Shown: positions 25,925 to 34,286 of the stretch, in pieces
How the letters are laid out: the number at the start of each line of letters is the position of its first letter
Numbering within the stretch: the first letter of the stretch is position 1
Source of the DNA: Edwardsiella piscicida
Lineage (GTDB): Bacteria > Pseudomonadota > Gammaproteobacteria > Enterobacterales > Enterobacteriaceae
Length of the DNA: 64,000 nucleotides
NCBI RefSeq assembly: GCF_001896205.1
Contig: NZ_MPNU01000001.1
Location: forward strand, 2,155,503-2,219,502
Reading direction: 5' to 3'
Program-made: the position numbers and the translations under genes
Notes under the pieces: generated by a model
Told to the model about the DNA's origin: nothing
The model's database searches: none
Seen by the model: the letters and a program-made list of their open reading frames with translations, nothing else

Positions 25925-26764
25925 TTACGTTGAAGAACCATTCCCACCAGGCATAAATGTAGGTAACAGAGTAGTTGAGCCTGAACGATCATCCTCTTCT
26001 TTGGCCTTGAATTGAGAGTAGGTATAGGTATCGAAGAATGATATTCCTTCTATCTCACGCTTCGGTACTAACGTCCGAAAATTAGCCAAGCTCATTGTAC
26101 TACTCTCTAAACCACCCACAATTCCACTGTCTATGTAGTGGCGCTTGTAGTTAGTCGTGACTGTGATAGTGAGGGTATCTTTGTCACGGTAGCCACTAAG
26201 AAGCGGCAGCAACTGTAAATAATCTGCGCTCCCATGCTCGAACTCTGGACAGTCCACAATCCCAACGTAAAACTTGCGTGAACTAAGAGTGATTATCACT
26301 GGGAATTTTCTTACGGCAGCCTCGATAAGAAGGCTTTCAAGTGGATCATGGTGCACCGCTTTTACAAGAGCCTCAATTCGCCTATCTTCATTACGACAAA
26401 CGAACCAGCGCATAAAATGCCCACATCCCCATGCTATGAACATTGACGCAACGCCAAAAAGAGCAAATTTGAAATCAGCAAAGTTAAATTGCTCGGCGGG
26501 GGATAGTGGAAAAACCCGCGTGATGGAGTTTGAGTCGATAATTTCGCATGAAAGAAGGAAGTTATAGGCCCATCGGAAAAGCCCCAACACACTAAGCAAG
26601 GAGCAAAGCATCCATGACACTAAAGTGAACAGAACACCCCATGCTGCAACATAAAAATAAGCGTCCCAACCTTCGGAACGCTTAAATATGTATCTTGCTG
26701 AAACAGCTCTAGTTACGTACAGATAGCCACTTATCAAAGCAATCGCCAGGATGATTGTATTCAT
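25925..26764 (-). CDS. unknown membrane protein in the P2 tin/old accessory locus
   Basis: I do not recognise this 279-residue protein. It has an N-terminal hydrophobic segment (TIILAIALISGYLYV), a second around residues 38-65 (YFYVAAWGVLFTLVSW and on) and a third near residues 98-118 (FALFGVASMFIAWGCGHFM). The cytoplasmic C-terminal half contains FPVIITLSSRKFYVGIVDCPEF, quoted here in part, which looks like a small beta-barrel. The start overlaps the stop of the upstream 71-codon gene (ATGA), so the two are coupled. It sits between replication gene A and cos, where P2 carries tin and old. A defence or exclusion role is inferred from place alone. Confidence 0.7.
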   Translation of the reverse strand: MNTIILAIALISGYLYVTRAVSARYIFKRSEGWDAYFYVAAWGVLFTLVSWMLCSLLSVLGLFRWAYNFLLSCEIIDSNSITRVFPLSPAEQFNFADFKFALFGVASMFIAWGCGHFMRWFVCRNEDRRIEALVKAVHHDPLESLLIEAAVRKFPVIITLSSRKFYVGIVDCPEFEHGSADYLQLLPLLSGYRDKDTLTITVTTNYKRHYIDSGIVGGLESSTMSLANFRTLVPKREIEGISFFDTYTYSQFKAKEEDDRSGSTTLLPTFMPGGNGSST

Positions 26765-26976
26765 TCACCTTTTTTTCCGTTTTCTTCCTTGATATCACCC
26801 AGTTTTTCGATCTGGCGAGTAATGGCTTCCACGACTTCGGCATCATTGAGATTCAATGACACATGACCATCACGGCTAATGGTATAGCTGTTTTTGTTAT
26901 CTTTCAGAGCCTTAGTCAGTCGCTCCTTTGAACTGAACATAGCTCCAGATAATGACAGCCCGTATGCAAAAGACAT
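26761..26976 (-). CDS. small protein, partner of the membrane protein
   Basis: This 71-residue soluble protein starts at ATG 26976 behind a strong aaggagg ribosome site; an upstream in-frame start at 27024 lacks one. It reads FAYGLSLSGAMFSSKERLTK, then KNSYTISRDGHVSLNLNDAEVV (in part) and ends in a charged Lys/Glu tail. No family is recognised. It overlaps the membrane-protein gene by 4 bases, and the pair has its own terminator and lower GC content than the structural genes, as expected of an independently acquired cassette. Confidence 0.68.
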   Translation of the reverse strand: MSFAYGLSLSGAMFSSKERLTKALKDNKNSYTISRDGHVSLNLNDAEVVEAITRQIEKLGDIKEENGKKGE

Positions 26977-27164
26977 ATCCGCCTCCTTCTCGTTACAACA
27001 TACAAAATCAATAAAAACAAACAAATAACTTAGTTACAAAGAACAACTCTAAGAATCTGTTGCGCTTTCAGTGTATCTGAAGGCGCTTGTTGCTACGTTA
27101 TTTATATTAAAGCATGAACCATATCAACAGTTTTTGCTGTATGTGTTCGTATTATTTAGACACC

Positions 27165-27180
27165 ACACAACATGTTGTGT
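27165..27180. promoter_or_regulatory. perfect 16-bp palindrome after gene A
   Basis: ACACAACATGTTGTGT is a perfect palindrome that ends one base before the stop codon of A. No T run follows on either strand, so it looks more like a protein-binding site than a terminator. The region from 27025 to 27164 is AT-rich and would hold the promoter of the two-gene cassette. Confidence 0.4.
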
Positions 27181-29700
27181 TCAGTTTGAGTTTTTAACAC
27201 AACTACCATCCACTGGTTTAACTGCTGCTTTCCAGAGGTCAATCAACTCGTCAACCTTGTGTTTGGATATGGATTTACGCCACGGCTGATCGGTACCGGC
27301 GATAATCAACTCACCCGTAACCGGATGTGCGCGATACACGGTATCGAGTACCGTCACTTCATTACCGCGCGCCAGTTGCATGGCCTGCGGCTTGCTGATC
27401 TGTACCTTCTTAACCTGCGCCCATGACTGAACCAGCCCAGCCAAACCAGCAATTGCCGGTGATAAAACCTGCTCTTGCTGCCTGATCGCATGGGCGGCTT
27501 TGAGGTAACTTTCTGCCCGCTGGGTGTCATATTCGGAACAGTCGCCGCTGGTAATGCTGCGCGCCAGCTCCTCAAACTCATCAGCAGGCGATTTCTGCCG
27601 CTTCGGTTTGTGGTTATGAAGGCTTTCACGCACCTGTTTTCGCTGTTCCTGAGTCAACTGACCGATCTCAAACTGTTCCGGCCCTTCCCGCTCAGCTGGC
27701 ACTGTCATTAATGACGGTGATCCGGGCGGTGAATTTGTTCGTTTTTTGACCTCAGTACAGTTATTGACACGAGTCCTAGAGGGCGCGGACGCGCCCCGAA
27801 GGTCAAAATCAAAGTCAACGGCCTGCCCGGAGTCGTCTAAAACCTCCGGTTTCTTACGCACAACGCGGTAGGTATGCAGGCGGGTTTCAATCGGTGGCAA
27901 GAAGGTGTGAGGCATCACCAGCCCTTTGATAAGGTTCTGATATTCGCCGTGGTCGTTTGGTTGGTCTTTCTGTTGATACCAGATGCGTAACGGCAGATCA
28001 CGGCGGGCAACCAGTGCCCCACCCTGCAATTGAGTGTATTGCTGCCAGTCGCCAGCATCCGCTGCGCGGTGCAACTCAGCAAACAGCGGGTTTATCTTGT
28101 CGGCCTGCTCCTGATTGCGGAGCCGGCGCAGCTCACGCCAGACAGATACCGGCGCACCGCCCAAAAACTGAAACTGACGGATGCCCCAGCACGATGCCCA
28201 GGCGGTAGCGTGTTTTGATGTTTCTTTCAGCGGCCTGCCGCTCTCGTCGTCCGTTTCGCCGTCGAGCGCGTAGCCGTCAATATTCTTACTGATGTACTTC
28301 ACCACGTAGCCGGTGGCGCTGCCGATTTCCTGATCGATCGGCTTCATATCAAAACGGGGCTGATTGCCGTGCTTACCCTGCAACTCCTCCGCATCTTCGC
28401 GGGTTGCATATCGCTCCATCGTTTCATGAAGATCGGCTTCATGCTCTGGTAGCGTAAACAGCAGGCCGTGCCAGTGCGGCGTACCATCATGATGGGACTC
28501 AGCCACCCGCAGACCAAAAATCGGTATTTTGTTTCGGGCTAACTCGGCGCGGATCTGTTGCCATACACGGTTAAGGTAGCGCTGCGTTGCTCTTGGGCTA
28601 GCACCGTTCCATTTGGCATTACGATGACCGAATACGGTATAAGCGTGATATTTGGATGGAGCTGTCAGAGTAAAAAACTGGCCCGCGTAGCCGCTTTCGG
28701 TGGCCACTTTCTCAAAGCCGCCGATACGGGTCATCAGTTCAACGCGGCGCAATGCCGGGTTAGATATGCTCTTATCGATCTGCTCAATAAGCGAAATACG
28801 CTCTTTGGTGTCCTGGTCCTCCAGCTCAAGACGGGACATGATCGCGCGGCTGCGCTTGCGTCTGGCATCCCACTCATCAACGTGGTGCTTACTGCAATAT
28901 GGCGCAGCACCTCGCTTTACATCACCAAAGGCAATATGCAGGTGCTCACGCCAGCGCGTGGCGTACTTTTTCAGGTTACGGTGCCAGTAGCGATCATCCA
29001 GCATCTTGCTAATGCCGGTAGTTGTCTCATCAATAAACAGCGCCCCCCGGCAATACTTTGCCCAGCTCGGAGGCGTCAGGAAGAAAAGCCGCGCGAGGAT
29101 AGCCGCTTCGGTGTAAAGGTATCCGGCATATTTGCGATCACTCTGCGTTTCTACTGTTTCGTGAACCTCACTCAGCACAGACCGCATATAGATAGCAATA
29201 TCCTGCGCCAATAGCTCAACATCTTCTGGCGTGAAGTCCGGCAGGTGGTTAAAGCGCTCAACCAATCCATGCAGAATGTTAAACGTGTGGTAAAGCGGGT
29301 TTAACCCTTTGAATGCTGTATCAGCCTGAGATTTAGCCTCATCGGTCATCGCAATAGCGTATTGCTCATTCACCATGTTGATAGGCGGCAGATCCCTGCG
29401 GATGATATCGCGCAGCGCCAGACGGGCTATGTGCCTGCCCTTCATGGTGTGAATACTGTCAATTCGGGAAGCCAGACGCAGGCGAATAAAGCGAGGTAGC
29501 GGCGCAAGAGTGACTTTCACCCACGCCAAAAACTCCTGTTCTTGACCCAGCTCGACTAGATCAACAACGGGAGTCTTATCAACAAAAATGGCAGCTTTTG
29601 GCCTCTGCCATTCGTAATCGTACCGGGTGGCGTCTGGGGCACTACCCGGATACGGTGGAGGTGGAGAAGGGGCGCGACGGCCACGGGTTGCCGTGGTCAT
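27181..29700 (-). CDS. A: replication initiation endonuclease A
   Basis: This 839-residue protein is the P2 A family HUH endonuclease, which nicks the phage origin (inside the A gene in P2) and starts rolling-circle replication. The metal-binding motif is PHWHGLLF near residue 407, and two catalytic tyrosines four residues apart lie in YVVKYISKN near residue 465, as in P2 A. Additional family features are YAGQFFTLTAPSKYHA and CSKHHVDEWDARRKR. It overlaps the upstream methyltransferase by 4 bases and is the last early gene. Confidence 0.93.
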   Translation of the reverse strand: MTTATRGRRAPSPPPPYPGSAPDATRYDYEWQRPKAAIFVDKTPVVDLVELGQEQEFLAWVKVTLAPLPRFIRLRLASRIDSIHTMKGRHIARLALRDIIRRDLPPINMVNEQYAIAMTDEAKSQADTAFKGLNPLYHTFNILHGLVERFNHLPDFTPEDVELLAQDIAIYMRSVLSEVHETVETQSDRKYAGYLYTEAAILARLFFLTPPSWAKYCRGALFIDETTTGISKMLDDRYWHRNLKKYATRWREHLHIAFGDVKRGAAPYCSKHHVDEWDARRKRSRAIMSRLELEDQDTKERISLIEQIDKSISNPALRRVELMTRIGGFEKVATESGYAGQFFTLTAPSKYHAYTVFGHRNAKWNGASPRATQRYLNRVWQQIRAELARNKIPIFGLRVAESHHDGTPHWHGLLFTLPEHEADLHETMERYATREDAEELQGKHGNQPRFDMKPIDQEIGSATGYVVKYISKNIDGYALDGETDDESGRPLKETSKHATAWASCWGIRQFQFLGGAPVSVWRELRRLRNQEQADKINPLFAELHRAADAGDWQQYTQLQGGALVARRDLPLRIWYQQKDQPNDHGEYQNLIKGLVMPHTFLPPIETRLHTYRVVRKKPEVLDDSGQAVDFDFDLRGASAPSRTRVNNCTEVKKRTNSPPGSPSLMTVPAEREGPEQFEIGQLTQEQRKQVRESLHNHKPKRQKSPADEFEELARSITSGDCSEYDTQRAESYLKAAHAIRQQEQVLSPAIAGLAGLVQSWAQVKKVQISKPQAMQLARGNEVTVLDTVYRAHPVTGELIIAGTDQPWRKSISKHKVDELIDLWKAAVKPVDGSCVKNSN

Positions 29701-30806
29701 TGCGCACTTTTCAGATAGGCAGTTATGAACGCTTCCGCGACCGGCGCAACGATGGCATTACCGTAGGCGCGCAGCTGGCCCACTCGTCCGGCAACCCCAT
29801 CAACCAAAGGGCTAATGCCGGGTTTAACTGGCCTCCACTTTCCATCGCGGCAGAAAAGCCAGTCCGCAGATCCCCAGAAACCGTTAACCGTGCCGGTCCC
29901 GCTATTGCCGCCAAATCCTGCAGACGCTTCTGAATCTTGGAGCCATTCTCCCGGTAATTCATCAAGGCATCCTGCGGGCGCGGGTTTCTGTCGTTGCAGG
30001 TGTTCGGCGTTGGCCATCCCGCAAGCTGCGCCGTTACATCCAGCCGATCCGTTGATAACTTCCCGTTGCGAACTCTCCCGCCCTGATACCCCCCCTTCCC
30101 GTCCGACGCTGTTGGTGTCGGCCAGCCTGCCAGCTTCACTAATTGCGCTAGACTGCTGCCGGACATACCCGGAGTAATCCCCGCTCCGCCCCGCGTTCCG
30201 TCGCTCGCACTTGGCGTAGTCCACCCCGATAAGACTGCCGCTGTCTGCAAGTTCAATCCTCCCTCCCGGCCCGCATTCGATGGATGCTTCCATGAATTGG
30301 CTATCGGCGTCGGCCACCCAGAAGAGGCGCTGGCGGATGTGCGGGGCACCGAAGCCCGCAGCGCAGAGATCGAAACCTGCGAAGGCATAATCCGCGTTTT
30401 CCAGATCAGCCTGTACAGCGTCGAGCCATGCGAGGCCGTCTTTGCTTGCAACCTGTTCCCCAAAGACAACGTGAGGCGAGCACTCCTTAATAAGGTGAAC
30501 CCATGATGGCCAGTGGTGGCGTGGATCGTCAAATCCCTGGCGCTTTCCGCAGGCGCTAAAAGGCTGGCAGGGGCAAGAACCTGTCCAGACGGGGCGATTA
30601 TCGGGCCATCCGGCACGGCGCAGGGCGTAAGACCAGACACCGATCCCGGCAAAGAAGTGGCATTGCGTGAATCCTTTAAGGTCATTTGCGGTTACTTCCT
30701 CAATTGAGCGTGTGTCTACGACGCCCGGGGCAATGTGCCCAGCGTCGATCAGGTTGCGCAGCCATTGCGCGGCGAAGGGATCTATCTCGTTGTAATAGGC
30801 AGTCAT
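29697..30806 (-). CDS. DNA (cytosine-5) methyltransferase
   Basis: This 369-residue protein has the cytosine-5 methyltransferase motifs: FAGIGVWSYALRRAGW (motif I, cofactor), SCPCQPFSACGKRQGFDDPR (motif IV with catalytic Cys, near residue 80), FGEQV (in place of ENV) and AAGFGAPHIRQRLFWVA (motif VIII). The Gly-rich C-terminal part includes a terminal KPGISPLVDGVAGRVGQLRAYG-type motif X, quoted in part. ATG 30806 (MTAYYNEIDPFAAQW) is preferred although its ribosome site is weak. The frame is open to 30959 over the Dam gene. No restriction partner is seen, so it probably protects phage DNA. Confidence 0.87.
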   Translation of the reverse strand: MTAYYNEIDPFAAQWLRNLIDAGHIAPGVVDTRSIEEVTANDLKGFTQCHFFAGIGVWSYALRRAGWPDNRPVWTGSCPCQPFSACGKRQGFDDPRHHWPSWVHLIKECSPHVVFGEQVASKDGLAWLDAVQADLENADYAFAGFDLCAAGFGAPHIRQRLFWVADADSQFMEASIECGPGGRIELADSGSLIGVDYAKCERRNAGRSGDYSGYVRQQSSAISEAGRLADTNSVGREGGVSGRESSQREVINGSAGCNGAACGMANAEHLQRQKPAPAGCLDELPGEWLQDSEASAGFGGNSGTGTVNGFWGSADWLFCRDGKWRPVKPGISPLVDGVAGRVGQLRAYGNAIVAPVAEAFITAYLKSAQ

Positions 30807-30816
30807 AGAGGGCGTC

Positions 30817-31782
30817 TCACAGTGGAATCGGGTTTTCTTCTGACTCCCAATAGCCGGGGAGCACATCGCTATCGGATTCATCTCCGCATCCGGCTGAATA
30901 CCCAGCGCATGGGCCGCAGTCTGGGCAATGACCACCTCCATGACGCCCGCAGCCATCACAGACAGGTAGCACGCCGATCACTTCTTTGGCCTTCTGGCGG
31001 TTGTCTTTGTCAGTGCTGACGGAACGTTGCACACTGATTTCGTGCAGCTTGAATGGTTGGTAAATCTCGCGGGTGGTTTCGGTGTCGCTGTTTGAAATAA
31101 CGACCTTCGCGCCATGCTTGCGGTTAACTTCCAGCAGCTCCGCCACCAACTGGCGGTGATCCTTTTTGGTGAATGGCTCGGCGTGGTATTGGGTGAAATT
31201 GGCTGTTTCGCTGGTAGGCAGGTACGGCGGATCACAGTAGATGGCTTCATCCGTTCCAACCATCACTTTGAAGGTGCTTTGAAACGAGCAGCACAGGAAG
31301 ATAGCTTTGGTGTCGTTAGCCTTCTCAGAAAACTGACGGATCTCCGCTTCCGGGAAGTAAGGCGCGGTTTTATGCTGACCAAACGGCACGTTATAACCGC
31401 CACTCCGGTTGTAACGCACCACGCCGTTGTAGCCGTGGCGGTTTAGGTAAAGAAATAAGGCTGAGCGGTAAGTATTAAGCAGACCTTTTGTATCGTTAAA
31501 AATGCGGCGGTTCTGTAAATACGCCTCTTTGGCGTTGCCATTTACAAAGAGCTGGCGCGCAAGATCAATCACCAGCTCAGGGTTGACCTTCACCTCACGA
31601 TAAAGTTGGATCAGGTCTGGGTTGATATCCGCAAGGATATAGCGGCGATAATCGGTATTGAGGAACACGGAAGCGCCGCCAACAAAAGGCTCAACGAGGC
31701 AACCAGCCGTTGGTAAATGAGGGAGCAGCTCAGACATTACCCGGCTTTTGCCACCGGGCCATTTGAGTAGCGATCGAATCAT
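30817..31782 (-). CDS. dam: DNA adenine methyltransferase (Dam family) with Cys-rich C-terminal tail
   Basis: This 321-residue protein is a class D12 adenine methyltransferase: KWPGGKSRVMSELLPHLP and LVEPFVGGASVFLN (cofactor binding) and YCDPPYLPTSE (catalytic DPPY, near residue 184). In homologues the protein ends soon after KEVIGVL, but here it continues with CDGCGRHGGGHCPDCG and further Cys residues, a zinc-ribbon-like tail of about 50 residues. It is in the early operon upstream of the cytosine methyltransferase. A fusion with a small zinc-finger gene is possible. Confidence 0.88.
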   Translation of the reverse strand: MIRSLLKWPGGKSRVMSELLPHLPTAGCLVEPFVGGASVFLNTDYRRYILADINPDLIQLYREVKVNPELVIDLARQLFVNGNAKEAYLQNRRIFNDTKGLLNTYRSALFLYLNRHGYNGVVRYNRSGGYNVPFGQHKTAPYFPEAEIRQFSEKANDTKAIFLCCSFQSTFKVMVGTDEAIYCDPPYLPTSETANFTQYHAEPFTKKDHRQLVAELLEVNRKHGAKVVISNSDTETTREIYQPFKLHEISVQRSVSTDKDNRQKAKEVIGVLPVCDGCGRHGGGHCPDCGPCAGYSAGCGDESDSDVLPGYWESEENPIPL

Positions 31783-31851
31783 CTTGCTTTCTCCTGGGTG
31801 TAGGAAGCCCGGCGCGGTGATGCGCCTGACTACTGGTTAATCATTCAGTGG

Positions 31852-32253
31852 TTAATCGACTGCGCCATCCGGTGCGGGTGGTGGTGATTCGCGTAAGGCC
31901 TGCATTTCAAGGCGCGACGCAGCATGATCAGAGAACTCCCACGGCATCGCCGCAGCCAGCTCCGCAAGGCGCTTAATGCCCAACATCAGGCTTACTTTGT
32001 CCTGAGTACTGAACTGTTCGAAAGGCATGGTGAGATGGGAGTGAGTCAGCGGCGGCAGATTTTTAAACCGCTGCGCGGCTTCGTTTGCCAGCAGGATGAT
32101 CGCTTTTTTTTGAACTTCGCTCAGGCGGTCAAACCGACGAGCGGTATCACTTGTGCGTGAAGTGGAAAGACTTTGCTTCAACCTGTCGTACTGAGCAAGG
32201 AACATCAGGCGACCTGACTGCTCGTACTGCTGTTTGTTTTTCCGCATATTCAT
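31852..32253 (-). CDS. early phage protein of unknown function
   Basis: This 133-residue protein is not recognised. It is helical and basic at the N-terminus (MNMRKNKQQYEQSGRLMF) and contains LSEVQKKAIILLANEAAQRF and SLMLGIKRLAELAAAMPWEF. ATG 32253 follows a ggag ribosome site; two in-frame starts further up are weaker. It lies in the early operon where P2 carries replication gene B and small orfs, but I see no convincing B similarity. An 8-A run inside it (near 32104-32111) is in frame. Confidence 0.65.
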   Translation of the reverse strand: MNMRKNKQQYEQSGRLMFLAQYDRLKQSLSTSRTSDTARRFDRLSEVQKKAIILLANEAAQRFKNLPPLTHSHLTMPFEQFSTQDKVSLMLGIKRLAELAAAMPWEFSDHAASRLEMQALRESPPPAPDGAVD

Positions 32254-32411
32254 CACCGGTCTCCGTGACACCACTGTTATCTATATTGTTCATTATCATG
32301 TGCCGGTTTTTTAGGCTTCGACCGGCGAAGAAGCCGTGCTATGTTGTCTACGCCTGTTACGTTTTCGAAGGCATGACAGGCGTAAACTTTCACTACGTGC
32401 AAGGAATCGTT

Positions 32412-32738
32412 ATGTCCCAAACTAAAAATGATGCACTGTGCTCTTTGCTGAATTCGATTGACTTTAGCCATTCTCGCGTTACGTTTGATGCTCATCACGA
32501 GTGCGAAAGCGACCATCTCTTCTCTCCTGATGAGCAGGAAAAACTAAATCTTAAAGATCGGCTTGTTGCTGCTGAAACCATGATTACTCTCATCACATCG
32601 TGTCTTGATGAGGAAGCTAAAAAGCGTCTTTCAGATAAAATAATCACGTTATCTCATAATCCCGCAGCTATTAATGAATCAGAAATCGCCCGTTCAAAGT
32701 TAATTAGCGATTATCTTGAAAGACTATCTGCCTTATAA
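32412..32738 (+). CDS. small acidic protein encoded against the early operon
   Basis: This 108-residue protein starts at ATG 32412 behind aagga and is on the plus strand while all neighbours are on the minus strand. It is acidic and helical (DEQEKLNLKDRLVAAETMI, LDEEAKKRLSDKIITLSH) and resembles no family I can name. Its 3' end overlaps the 3' end of the opposing gene at 32711 by 28 bases. A 9-bp inverted repeat (32349-32357 and 32376-32384) lies in its leader. It looks like an independent lysogenic-conversion insert. Confidence 0.6.
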   Translation: MSQTKNDALCSLLNSIDFSHSRVTFDAHHECESDHLFSPDEQEKLNLKDRLVAAETMITLITSCLDEEAKKRLSDKIITLSHNPAAINESEIARSKLISDYLERLSAL

Positions 32739-33322
32739 CCAACCATGGCGCGCTGTAGCTTGTCAGCTAATTCGGCTATGGCGCGATTGATAGTTAGAAG
32801 ATCATCCATACTCACCCCCCTTGTTTCTGATACTTCTTTAACCATAAAAACCACGCTCGCTGTTTTAACTACGCTTCTGGCAACCTCGCTACAGATATTG
32901 GCATTTGTCAGGCTTAATGATGGCTTTAAATAACTTTTTAGTCTGAATGCAATAATATCCATAATATGCTTGGTGTCATTCCTGAAAAGATCAAAATCCA
33001 GTGCAGCAAAGTGTTCTATCAGTTCATCTTTTCTTATTGATGCGTAGCTGCTGCGAGTCTGTCTGCCAGCCTCCGTATGGCGTATGGCGGACAGATCATA
33101 CGGCTGTGGTACATTACCCTCGGTGATTTCGATTGTGAGCTTGCGGATCTCTTCGATGGTTGCAACATCAACCTCACCTGAGCACACGGCCAGAAAGTAC
33201 AAATGAGAAACACCATGGCGCAATAAACCCAACGAGTTATCGTAAGGCATTCCGACAAGCTCATTATTGAAATAAAAACACTCTAGTAAAGCGTTAATTT
33301 TTTTGGCGTAGTCTGTTTTCAT
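32711..33322 (-). CDS. unknown 203-residue protein in the early region
   Basis: No family is recognised. ATG 33322 (MKTDYAKKINALLECFYF) has a ggag ribosome site; the frame is open to 33475 but without one. The protein is mostly helical, with NSLGLLRHGVSHLYFLAVC, EIRKLTIEITEGNVPQPYDL and FRNDTKHIMDIIAFRLKSYL. Base composition is more AT-rich than the structural genes. It lies between the tandem-repeat peptide gene and the small plus-strand gene, in the interval that varies among P2-like phages. Confidence 0.6.
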   Translation of the reverse strand: MKTDYAKKINALLECFYFNNELVGMPYDNSLGLLRHGVSHLYFLAVCSGEVDVATIEEIRKLTIEITEGNVPQPYDLSAIRHTEAGRQTRSSYASIRKDELIEHFAALDFDLFRNDTKHIMDIIAFRLKSYLKPSLSLTNANICSEVARSVVKTASVVFMVKEVSETRGVSMDDLLTINRAIAELADKLQRAMVGYKADSLSR

Positions 33323-33456
33323 ATTGCTTACTCCGTAATCTAATTTTTCTTTTGAGTTGAACCCGGCGACAGTGATCCCTGATGATGGCCTGTACCGAAT
33401 ATAGAAATATTTGAGAAAAAGCGAATAGCCAGAAAGCAAGTCGCCAGCTATCACTA

Positions 33457-33789
33457 TCACATCGGGATAAAGCATCCATTTTGCATCATCCTATCAATGG
33501 TTCGCATCGCTTCAGACAAGGCAAAGTCACGGCCATAATAATTATCAATACTGCCGTTATCATCCCACTTGTTTATCGAATACGAATTGCTTCGATTAAA
33601 AGCATTACGTGATGATTTGCGGATAGTGAAGCCGGAATATACATAAACGTTTTTGCTTACCTGAACCAATCCCGGAATGCTTCCAGCATATGACCCGTGT
33701 TGTGAGTAGAACTTTTTCATTTTGCTTACTTGAACCAATCCCGGAATACTCCCGGCATATGACCCATATTGTGAGTAGCGCTTTTTCAT
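33457..33789 (-). CDS. unknown protein with a duplicated 23-residue N-terminus
   Basis: This 110-residue frame starts at ATG 33789. Residues 1-23 and 24-46 are near copies: MKKRYSQYGSYAGSIPGLVQ and MKKFYSQHGSYAGSIPGLVQ, each followed by VSK. The remaining 64 residues (YSGFTIRKSSRNAFNRSN, MRTIDRMMQNGCFIP) are basic and Ser/Tyr-rich. No family is recognised. Because the second copy also begins with Met, translation may start at either ATG (33789 or 33720). Confidence 0.6.
   Translation of the reverse strand: MKKRYSQYGSYAGSIPGLVQVSKMKKFYSQHGSYAGSIPGLVQVSKNVYVYSGFTIRKSSRNAFNRSNSYSINKWDDNGSIDNYYGRDFALSEAMRTIDRMMQNGCFIPM
33652..33789 (-). repeat. tandem duplication of a 69-bp coding unit
   Basis: Two adjacent 69-bp units (33652-33720 and 33721-33789) encode near-identical 23-residue peptides. 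They differ at a handful of bases, several silent, so the duplication is old enough to have diverged but the protein is kept. Confidence 0.85.
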
Positions 33790-33801
33790 GTCTGCGTTTT
33801 C

Positions 33802-34266
33802 CTATGCTCGGCCACGAGAAAGCGCATTGCGGCTATTACGCTTCAACACATTGTGCGTGTTCCCGGTGGTGCGTCGATAAGTGGCCTTGTCGCGCATCAG
33901 GCGATCGATGTAATGCTTTTCTTCCGGAGTAACCAGGGCGCGACAGTGTGCAACGGCTTCCCAATATTCTTGCAGCATGATGAAGCGCTTTGGTCGTTTT
34001 GAGCCTGGCATGCCTTCGCGGTGAACCGGAAGCTGTGCGCGATCCATCAGGTTGCGAACTGATTTGAGTGTGCGGCCGGTGAGGTAGGCAAACTCAGCAG
34101 GAGTGACGAAGATCTGCGCTTGCAGTTCTTCGGTGTTCATGTCTCGAATGCCGTCAGCTTGCATTTGAGACATTTTACAGATGCGCTCCACTCTGGCGTT
34201 ATCTAACGGGAACTGCCGCAAATGTTGAGATCCCGCGATTAATTCAATTTCTCGTGATTCTGTCAT
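33802..34266 (-). CDS. Cox/Apl-like regulator and excisionase candidate
   Basis: This 154-residue protein is the first early gene, divergent from the C repressor, the place of cox in P2. Its middle has a winged-helix pattern: FVTPAEFAYLTGRTLKSVRN, MDRAQLPVHREGMPGSKRP and FIMLQEYWEAVAHC, similar in design to Cox (EFAKLIGKSTGAVRRMIDKGKLP). P2 Cox represses the lysogenic promoter and directs excision. It is longer than the 91-residue P2 Cox, with extra N- and C-terminal parts. Confidence 0.7.
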   Translation of the reverse strand: MTESREIELIAGSQHLRQFPLDNARVERICKMSQMQADGIRDMNTEELQAQIFVTPAEFAYLTGRTLKSVRNLMDRAQLPVHREGMPGSKRPKRFIMLQEYWEAVAHCRALVTPEEKHYIDRLMRDKATYRRTTGNTHNVLKRNSRNALSRGRA

Positions 34267-34286
34267 TTGTTAGACTCCTTGATTAA

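Noticed and set aside
29723-30685. A 320-codon minus-strand frame inside the cytosine methyltransferase
   Set aside because: It overlaps the methyltransferase in another frame, and only the latter contains PCQP and the other methylase motifs.
32349-32384. 9-bp inverted repeat TACGCCTGT/ACAGGCGTA as a terminator
   Set aside because: The loop is 18 bases and no T run follows; at most it is an operator or leader structure, and it is noted only with the neighbouring gene.
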